Shown here in pieces: positions 1 to 5,174 of a DNA stretch of 5,174 bases. The notes under the pieces are model-generated. The model worked only from the letters and a program-made list of their open reading frames with translations, searched no databases and was not told the origin of the DNA. Location: assembly GCA_021788685.1 (NCBI GenBank), contig JAJYKH010000227.1:1-5174 (forward strand), in the 5' to 3' direction. The DNA is from Deltaproteobacteria bacterium (GTDB lineage: Bacteria; Desulfobacterota; Desulfobulbia; Desulfobulbales; UBA5123). A program made the translations under genes and the position numbers. Numbering within the stretch: position 1 is the stretch's first letter; each line of letters starts with the position of its first letter.

Positions 1-1134
1 CTGCGGGCGGTCACCGGCAGCTACCAGACCGACTACGAGCAGGGGGACATCTGCTGGTCGAACGAGCTGGCCCTGCACGTGATCGAGCTCAAGACCTGCG
101 GCCCTGTGGAGGACCTGGCGGCCACGGTCAGCCGGTTCCAGCGCGACGTGGCCCGGATTAACGGCATCCTCGCCCAGGCCGGCGCCATGCTCATGCCCAC
201 CGGCGCCCATCCGTGGATGGATCCCTTCCGGGAAACACGGCTCTGGCCCCACGCGCACAATGCCATTTACGAGGCTTACAACCGGATCTTCGATTGCCGG
301 GGGCATGGCTGGTCCAACCTGCAGAGCGTGCATCTCAATTTCCCCTTTGCGGGGAACGAGGAATTCGGGGAGCTTCACGCGGCCATCCGGGTGCTCCTGC
401 CGCTCCTGCCGGCCCTGGCCGCCAGCACCCCCATGGTGGACCTCCAGATCAAGGGCCCGCTCGATTACCGGCTCGAGGTCTACAAGACCAACTCGCAACG
501 GATCCCCTCGGTCACCGGCCGGGTGGTCCCGGAGCCGGTCTTCACCAGGGAGGAATACGAGCGGCACATTCTCGCCCCCATGTACCGCGACATCGCCCCC
601 TACGACCCAGAGGGAATTCTCCAGGACGAATGGCTCAACGCCCGGGGAGCCATCGCCCGGTTCGACCGCTCCACCATCGAGATCCGGGTCATCGACGTTC
701 AGGAGTGCCCCCTGGCCGACCTGGCCCTGGCCGCCCTGGTTTTCCAGACCCTGAAGGGGTTGGTAGACAATAGGTGGAGCAGCACCGCCGCGCAGCAGCG
801 CTGGGGCGTGGAGCCCCTGGCCCGCCTTCTCGACCGCACCATCCAACTGGCCGAGGGCGCGGAAATTGAGGACCCGGCCTATGCAGCGCTCTTCGGATTG
901 GAAATGGAAAAAGGGCTCACGGCGGGAAGGATCTGGCGCCGTGTTTTCGAGGACCTGAAGAAGACCGGCGCCATCGAGCCGGTCTGCCGCCAGCCACTGG
1001 AGGTGGTGCTCAACCACGGCTCCCTGGCCAGCCGCCTCGTGAAGCGCCTCGGCCCCGAGCCCGCCAAGCCGGCCGTGGCGGAGGTCTACCTGGAGCTGTG
1101 CGCCTGCCTGGCTGAGGGGAGATTGTTCCGGTGA
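1..1134 (+). CDS. GCS2-family carboxylate-amine ligase (glutamate-cysteine ligase type 2, YbdK-like), 5'-partial
   Basis: The frame is open from base 1, so the gene begins upstream; the GTG at 79 is internal, because conserved sequence precedes it. 377 codons are visible. By recall against E. coli YbdK, roughly 40 N-terminal residues are missing, including the usual family N-terminal Glu motif. Visible family hallmarks, in window codons: an NELALHVIELKT segment (about 22-32), matching the TESMLELAT region of YbdK; PTGAHPW (66-72), matching GGTHPF; SVHLNF (109-114), where YbdK has HVHVG; AASTPM (140-145), matching AASPYM; and ARFDRSTIEIRVID (219-232), matching the conserved EVRVMD strand. The remaining C-terminal ~145 residues look helical. 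Family members are ATP-dependent, glutamine-synthetase-fold cytoplasmic enzymes that join an amine to the carboxylate of glutamate or a similar acid. The true substrate cannot be read from sequence, and many members are not dedicated glutathione enzymes. The stop TGA overlaps the start of the next gene. Family assignment is secure; the gamma-glutamylcysteine activity is not. Confidence 0.86.
   Translation: MRAVTGSYQTDYEQGDICWSNELALHVIELKTCGPVEDLAATVSRFQRDVARINGILAQAGAMLMPTGAHPWMDPFRETRLWPHAHNAIYEAYNRIFDCRGHGWSNLQSVHLNFPFAGNEEFGELHAAIRVLLPLLPALAASTPMVDLQIKGPLDYRLEVYKTNSQRIPSVTGRVVPEPVFTREEYERHILAPMYRDIAPYDPEGILQDEWLNARGAIARFDRSTIEIRVIDVQECPLADLALAALVFQTLKGLVDNRWSSTAAQQRWGVEPLARLLDRTIQLAEGAEIEDPAYAALFGLEMEKGLTAGRIWRRVFEDLKKTGAIEPVCRQPLEVVLNHGSLASRLVKRLGPEPAKPAVAEVYLELCACLAEGRLFR
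1114..1121 (+). promoter_or_regulatory. Ribosome binding site for the TamB-like gene
   Basis: The purine run GAGGGGAG ends nine bases before the GTG at 1131, a normal Shine-Dalgarno distance. It lies inside the last codons of the upstream ligase gene. It supports GTG 1131 as the start, although neither an ATG nor an intergenic gap is present. The GTGA overlap makes translational coupling plausible. Confidence 0.7.
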
Positions 1135-4100
1135 AACGAACCCTTCTGTGGATCGCCGGCTCCATTCTCGCCTTGGCCATCGTGCTGACGACGGTCTATG
1201 CCTTCCGGCAGCAACTACTCGCTCCTCTGATTGCAAGCCGGGTGGCTGCCGAGCTGGAATCCCGGTACGGGGTCCGGGTGAAGATCGGCAGGATCGGCGG
1301 CGACTTCGTCACCTCCCTGGAGCTGGGAGACGTGGAAACCGTGGGCTCCGCGCCCGACCGGCCGGTGACCCGGATCTCGCTCCGGCGGGGGAATGCGCGG
1401 TATTGGCTGCCCGACCTCCTGGGCGGCTTCGGCCGGTTTCTGCATGGGGCGGATATCGTGCTGGAGGGGGCCCGGATCGATGTCGATCTCGATCGGCCTG
1501 GCCTGAAAAGCGAAGGACCGATCCAAATCCCCTCCCCGGGCGACCTGCCCGGCCTGCGCGTGCGGGATTCCCGGTTTGCCCTCCGGGGCCGGGGCCTCCG
1601 TTTGGACTTCACCGGCCTGAACGGCGCCCTCCGGCGCCCGGCAGCGGCTGAAAAAGCCGCCCGCCTGGACCTGCAGGCGACCGCCACCGTCGAGCATCCC
1701 CGGCTCAAGAAGCAGGCCGGCCCCCTGACCGCCCGGCTCCGTTATGACGGCGGCCAGCTCGACCTTCAGGAGCTGCGCTTCGCCGGCCAAACCCTCCTTC
1801 ACGCCAGCCTCGACCTGCGCCATCGTCGGGAAGGTGTCTACGCCCTGCAGAGTGGGTTGCGGGTTCTGGGCGGCCAGGCCGACCTCCAGCTCCGTTTCGG
1901 GAAAAAGGCCGTCGCCGGCCGGACCCGGATCGACGGCATCAATCTCCACGCTCTGTCTTCGGTGCTCGCCATCCCCGGGCTGCCGCCCCTTGCAGGCTCT
2001 CTGAACGGCACCGCCGAGATTCGGGCCGATACGGACAGGTTTGCCGAAACCTTGGACGGCGCAATCGATCTGCGGGTCGACGAAGGGCGGTTCCGCCAGG
2101 TCGCCGCCGACACCATCCGGTTGCAGGCCACGGCTCGGCATGGCGAGGTCCTCATCCGCCATTTCACCGGCCGGCTCGGGCCAAACCGGCTCGCCATCGA
2201 GGCCATCGGCTTCCCGGCCGCGGCGCTTGCCAACCGGCAGTGGTCGCGGCTGCTGGCGGCCGCCCCGGGCACCTTCTCCCTGCAGCTCAATGATATCCCG
2301 TCCCTTCTGGCCATGGCCGGCCTGCACCCCGACCGATTCCCGGAGCATATCCCCGCGCACCACCTGGAGCTGGAGGGGCTGATCGGCAACCGGTCGCTCG
2401 CCGTCTCCCGGGGGCTCCTCCGGACCAGGACCGGGACGGTCACGGTCCGCACGGCCCGCCTGGAGCTCCCCGCCCGCGAGGCGGACTGGGAGGGAACCGC
2501 GGTGGAGGCCAGGTTGACCATTGACCTCCCGCAATTGACGGAAATCGGGGCCATTTTCGGCGTGCCCGGTCTGAATGGCGCGCTGGCCGGAAACGTCGAC
2601 GTGGGGGGCACCCTGGGCGCCCCCCGGGGACGGGTCTCCTTGACCGGGAAAAACCTCGCCTTCCACGCCACCCCCCTGGGCACTCTCAAGCTGGAGGCGA
2701 CAGCCGATCGCCGGGGCGTGCAGGTGAAAACACTCGCCATCGAGGGGGGCGGGGATTTTCTCCGCGGCCGCGGCATCCTGCATCTCGACCGCCCCCGCCG
2801 GCTCGAAGGAGTGGCGCTCGATGTTTCCCTGGCGGCCCTCGCCCGATACCAGGGGCTGCTGCCGTTCGAAACCAAAGTGGCGGGCAGTCTGAACGGCACC
2901 CTCACGGCCGAGGGGGACCTCGCGGCGCCGAAAATCGCCTTCCGGGCCAATCTGGACAATGGGAGCATCGGCACCCTCGCCGTTCCTTCGGCCAGGTTGG
3001 TGCTCGGAAGCCAAGGGCGGACGATCACCGTCGAGCAAGCCGAAGCGGCAACCTCCCGAGGCGGGATTTCCCTCACCGCCACCGTCGAGCGCGGGCCCGA
3101 AAACCGGCAATTCGATGTTCGCCTGCGGTCCCTCCGCCTGACCACCCTGGATGGCGGGGAGCTGCGGCTGGCAGCCCCCGCCACCCTCTCCTATTCCATG
3201 GCCGGCATCCTGGCGGCCGAAAACCTGATCCTGCGGGGCAACGTGGGCGAGGTCCGTCTCGATGGCCGCCTGGGGCTGCAAACGGCCTCCGCCCTGAAGA
3301 TTCGCCTGGCCGGCCTGACCAGCGAGCACTGGCTCTCCCGGCTGCTTGGTGAAAAGCTCTCCTTCAGCGGCCTGGATGCCGAGGTCACCCTCACCGGAAA
3401 CGTCCGAAAGCCCGCCTTTCGCGCGACCGGCCAAGCGGCCGCGATCCGCCTCCGGGAGATGCCCTTCCCGGTCAAGGGCGGCTTCGACCTCAACTGCACC
3501 CCGCAGGGCCTCACCATCAAACGGCTGGAGCTGACCGGCGGCAATGGCCTCGATCTTTCCCTCACCGGCAGCCTGCCTCTCGATCCCTGGCGGGAAGACA
3601 TTTTCCTGCCGGGAGCAATCTCCCTTGCCGGCCGGTTCGACCTGCCGTCGCTCAAGCTGGTGGAAAGCCTGCTCGGCAAGGATTTCAAGCTCGATGGAAC
3701 CATGGGCGGCGACCTCCGGCTGACCGGAACCTGGGCCGATCCCGAGGGTCATCTTCAACTCCACGGCTGGAAAGTCCGGGCGATCCACCCGGGCCTGCCC
3801 TCGCCGCCCAATCCCTTCGATCTGACCGCAGATATGGCGGTCAAGGGGTCTACGTTGCGCTTGCGGGCATTGCGCCTCAGCTCCCCGGACATCGACCTCG
3901 CTGCCTCGGGGCAATGGACCCAGGGTCCTGCCCTCCGCGATCTCCTGCGCGGCCGCGGCCTGCAGGCGGGCGGCAACCTCGATTTTCAGGGAAAGCTCGG
4001 CCTGCCTTCGATCGGCTGGCTGGCCGGGCGCTACGAGCCCATCCGCCGGCTGGGCGGCTCGCTCGCAGCCGACCTCACCGTAAGCGGTCCGGCCAGGGAC

Positions 4101-5174
4101 CCCAAGGTGAACGGGACCCTGCGCCTGACCGGGGGGGAGCTGCGCACCACCTGGGCCATTCCCTCCATCGAGAATCTCGATCTCGATGCCAACCTGGACG
4201 GCCACCGCCTTATCGTGACGCGCTCCCGGGGACAACTGGGCAGCGCCCCCTGCACCCTGGCCGGCTCAATCAGCCGGGTTGACGGAAAAACGATGCTCAA
4301 TCTTGCCCTTCGGGGCAGCAACGTCCTGCTGTTCAGAAATGACTGGATGATGATCCGGGCGGATGGCGACCTCAAAGCCAAGGGACCGCTCGAGCAGCTG
4401 GCAGTCAGCGGCAGGCTGGATATCACCAATGGCTATTACCAGCGCAATGTCGACTTTTTCAACATGCTGCGGGGGGCCAACCGCCCGCAGCAGATGGAGG
4501 GATTTCAGCTCTTTTCCATCCGCAGCGGCCCATTGCGCACGATGACCCTCGCCATCGACATCGGCGCCAAGAAGCCGTTCCGGATCGAAAACAACCTGAC
4601 CAAGGCCAGCCTGCGGCCGGAGCTCACTTTGGTGGGCACGGGCGAGCTGCCGATCCTGCTGGGCAAGATCTATGTGGACGAAAGCACCATCCGGCTCCCC
4701 ACCACCCGGCTGCAGGTGCAGTCCGGCCTGGTGCAGTTCTTTCAGGAGCATCCGAACCACCCCTCCATCGATCTGCTGGCCGAGACCAAAATGGGCGGCT
4801 ATGATATAAGCATGCAGATCGAGGGAACTTATTCGGAACCGGTGGTGACCCTCTCCTCGGTGCCGCCGCTGGCCCACGACGATCTCCTCCTTCTGCTGCT
4901 CGCCGGCCGGATGCCGCTGGACCGGACCAACCCGAATGCCTCCCAGACACAGGCCGGAGGGGTGAACATCGCCATGTACGTGGGCCGGGGACTTCTCGCC
5001 GACTGGTTCCGGCGCGGCTCCTCGGGGGAGGATTGGGAATCGCTCCTCGACCGTCTGCAGGTCGAATTGGGCCAGGGAATCTCCCGCACGGGCCAGGAAA
5101 CGCTGGATGCCCAGATGCAGGTTGCCCAAAAGGTTTTTAAAAAAGATGACGCCCTCTATCTGACCGCCGAACGG
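1131..5174 (+). CDS. tamB: TamB/AsmA-type translocation and assembly protein (DUF490 C-terminal domain), 3'-partial
   Basis: One uninterrupted frame of 1348 codons runs off the right edge. The GTG start is chosen for its Shine-Dalgarno site, its GTGA overlap with the ligase stop, and the membrane anchor that follows at once. Residues 1-4 are VKRT, then a hydrophobic segment (about 5-25, LLWIAGSILALAIVLTTVYA) serves as an uncleaved inner-membrane anchor. Next comes the N-terminal AsmA/TamB pattern of a YGVRVKIGRIGGDF-like strand (about 46-59) followed by LELGDV. Residues ~100-1150 are repetitive, beta-rich Gly/Leu/Asp units of the form GxLxGxLxLxGxxxxPxxxGxLxL, clearest near 289, 480-507, 583-614, 745-773, 852-880, 973-1007 and 1080-1106. 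The C-terminal TamB domain starts near 1165 (GTGELPILLGKIYVDES) and includes IEGTYSEPVVTLSS and SSVPPLAHDDLLLLLLAG (1242-1259). The final visible residues (DDALYLTAER) resemble the last strands of the family, so only some tens of residues are probably missing. Known relatives form a periplasm-spanning hydrophobic groove; they work with TamA/BamA-type barrels or move phospholipids to the outer membrane. E. coli TamB has 1259 residues, so this length is normal. YdbH- or YhdP-like AsmA proteins are less likely given the C-terminal domain. Confidence 0.92.
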   Translation, partial: MKRTLLWIAGSILALAIVLTTVYAFRQQLLAPLIASRVAAELESRYGVRVKIGRIGGDFVTSLELGDVETVGSAPDRPVTRISLRRGNARYWLPDLLGGFGRFLHGADIVLEGARIDVDLDRPGLKSEGPIQIPSPGDLPGLRVRDSRFALRGRGLRLDFTGLNGALRRPAAAEKAARLDLQATATVEHPRLKKQAGPLTARLRYDGGQLDLQELRFAGQTLLHASLDLRHRREGVYALQSGLRVLGGQADLQLRFGKKAVAGRTRIDGINLHALSSVLAIPGLPPLAGSLNGTAEIRADTDRFAETLDGAIDLRVDEGRFRQVAADTIRLQATARHGEVLIRHFTGRLGPNRLAIEAIGFPAAALANRQWSRLLAAAPGTFSLQLNDIPSLLAMAGLHPDRFPEHIPAHHLELEGLIGNRSLAVSRGLLRTRTGTVTVRTARLELPAREADWEGTAVEARLTIDLPQLTEIGAIFGVPGLNGALAGNVDVGGTLGAPRGRVSLTGKNLAFHATPLGTLKLEATADRRGVQVKTLAIEGGGDFLRGRGILHLDRPRRLEGVALDVSLAALARYQGLLPFETKVAGSLNGTLTAEGDLAAPKIAFRANLDNGSIGTLAVPSARLVLGSQGRTITVEQAEAATSRGGISLTATVERGPENRQFDVRLRSLRLTTLDGGELRLAAPATLSYSMAGILAAENLILRGNVGEVRLDGRLGLQTASALKIRLAGLTSEHWLSRLLGEKLSFSGLDAEVTLTGNVRKPAFRATGQAAAIRLREMPFPVKGGFDLNCTPQGLTIKRLELTGGNGLDLSLTGSLPLDPWREDIFLPGAISLAGRFDLPSLKLVESLLGKDFKLDGTMGGDLRLTGTWADPEGHLQLHGWKVRAIHPGLPSPPNPFDLTADMAVKGSTLRLRALRLSSPDIDLAASGQWTQGPALRDLLRGRGLQAGGNLDFQGKLGLPSIGWLAGRYEPIRRLGGSLAADLTVSGPARDPKVNGTLRLTGGELRTTWAIPSIENLDLDANLDGHRLIVTRSRGQLGSAPCTLAGSISRVDGKTMLNLALRGSNVLLFRNDWMMIRADGDLKAKGPLEQLAVSGRLDITNGYYQRNVDFFNMLRGANRPQQMEGFQLFSIRSGPLRTMTLAIDIGAKKPFRIENNLTKASLRPELTLVGTGELPILLGKIYVDESTIRLPTTRLQVQSGLVQFFQEHPNHPSIDLLAETKMGGYDISMQIEGTYSEPVVTLSSVPPLAHDDLLLLLLAGRMPLDRTNPNASQTQAGGVNIAMYVGRGLLADWFRRGSSGEDWESLLDRLQVELGQGISRTGQETLDAQMQVAQKVFKKDDALYLTAER
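1143..1205 (+). other. N-terminal inner-membrane anchor of the TamB-like protein
   Basis: These bases encode about 21 mostly hydrophobic residues (LLWIAGSILALAIVLTTVYA and the next Phe), preceded by Lys-Arg at positions 2-3. The positive N-terminus followed by one hydrophobic helix and then polar sequence predicts N-in/C-out topology, which places the bulk of the protein in the periplasm. No lipobox or clear signal-peptidase site is evident, so it reads as a signal anchor, as in known TamB proteins. Confidence 0.8.
4623..5174 (+). other. C-terminal TamB (DUF490) domain, cut by the window edge
   Basis: Residues 1165-1348 of the TamB-like protein hold the most conserved part of the family. There is a strand-rich LLGKIYVDESTIRLP segment, a QVQSGLVQFF strand, then HPSIDLLAETK, followed by YDISMQIEGTYSEP, a VTLSSVPPL turn and the DDLLLLLLAG helix. 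In known family members this end lies near the outer membrane and contacts the partner barrel protein. After a linker, residues from about 1302 on (ESLLDRLQVELGQG, then ALYLTAER) fit the terminal strands. The stop codon is not in the window. Confidence 0.85.

Noticed and set aside
213..773. Overlapping + strand frames in the other two registers inside the ligase gene (186 and 164 codons).
   Set aside because: Their translations are low-complexity Arg/Pro/Gly/Ser sequences, while the ligase frame carries the conserved GCS2 motifs throughout.
1477..1494. A short tandem TCGATG-TCGATC-TCGATC repeat.
   Set aside because: It encodes part of RIDVDLDRP in the TamB-like protein, an ordinary alternating beta-strand pattern. 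Three imperfect copies are not evidence of a regulatory or mobile repeat.
1838..3184. A 448-codon - strand open frame, rich in Arg, Ser and Pro.
   Set aside because: Arg/Ser/Pro-rich translations are the usual off-frame product of GC-rich coding DNA. The true gene on the + strand covers the whole interval.
1215..4235. A 1006-codon open frame on the - strand, entirely within the TamB-like gene.
   Set aside because: Its codons are in exact register with the sense codons, so it is interrupted only where the sense frame uses TTA, CTA or TCA. These codons are very rare in this GC-rich gene: the frame ends at a sense CTA (1215-1217), and the next - strand frame ends at a sense TCA (4266-4268). The translation is Gly/Gln/Glu-rich without recognisable domains, while the sense frame has clear family motifs.
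4266..5129. A 287-codon - strand open frame opposite the conserved TamB C-terminal domain.
   Set aside because: It is in the same antisense register as the longer shadow frame and arises from the same codon bias. Its translation is rich in His, Gln and Gly and matches no family I recognise.
5134..5144. A T5A6 run that could be read as a slippage or frameshift site, or an AT-rich signal.
   Set aside because: In the coding register it reads GTT TTT AAA AAA GAT (VFKKD) and does not fit the X-XXY-YYZ slippery pattern. The frame continues normally to the window edge with family-like sequence, and there is no hairpin or T-tail to suggest a terminator.

Overview
The window is GC-rich (about two thirds G+C by eye) and fully coding on the + strand. 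It holds two genes, both cut by the window edges. The first is the C-terminal part of a GCS2-family carboxylate-amine ligase (glutamate-cysteine ligase type 2, the YbdK-like family). The second is a very large TamB/AsmA-type envelope protein. They overlap by four bases (GTGA), so they very probably share a transcript and may be translationally coupled.

The organism is a Gram-negative, diderm bacterium, because TamB-type proteins span the periplasm of cells with an outer membrane. The base composition and the GCS2 subtype would fit a GC-rich delta-proteobacterial (Desulfobacterota-like) genome. That placement is inference only, since no rRNA or other phylogenetic marker lies in the window.

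Layout: bases 1-1134 are the ligase, open at the left edge, with its conserved core at window codons 20-235 and a helical-looking C-terminal part after that. Bases 1114-1121 are a Shine-Dalgarno site inside the end of the ligase gene. From 1131 to the right edge runs the TamB-like protein: an N-terminal membrane anchor, about 1100 residues of repetitive beta-rich sequence, and the conserved C-terminal TamB (DUF490) domain. The window stops shortly before the expected C-terminus. There is no intergenic stretch, RNA gene, mobile element, CRISPR array or terminator.

The TamB-like protein probably serves outer-membrane assembly or lipid transport between the two membranes. The ligase would act in the cytoplasm on a glutamate-like substrate. 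No biochemical link between them is established, and the pairing may only reflect co-expression. The very long open frames on the - strand are compositional shadows of the TamB-like gene. I found no convincing evidence of an undescribed system here.
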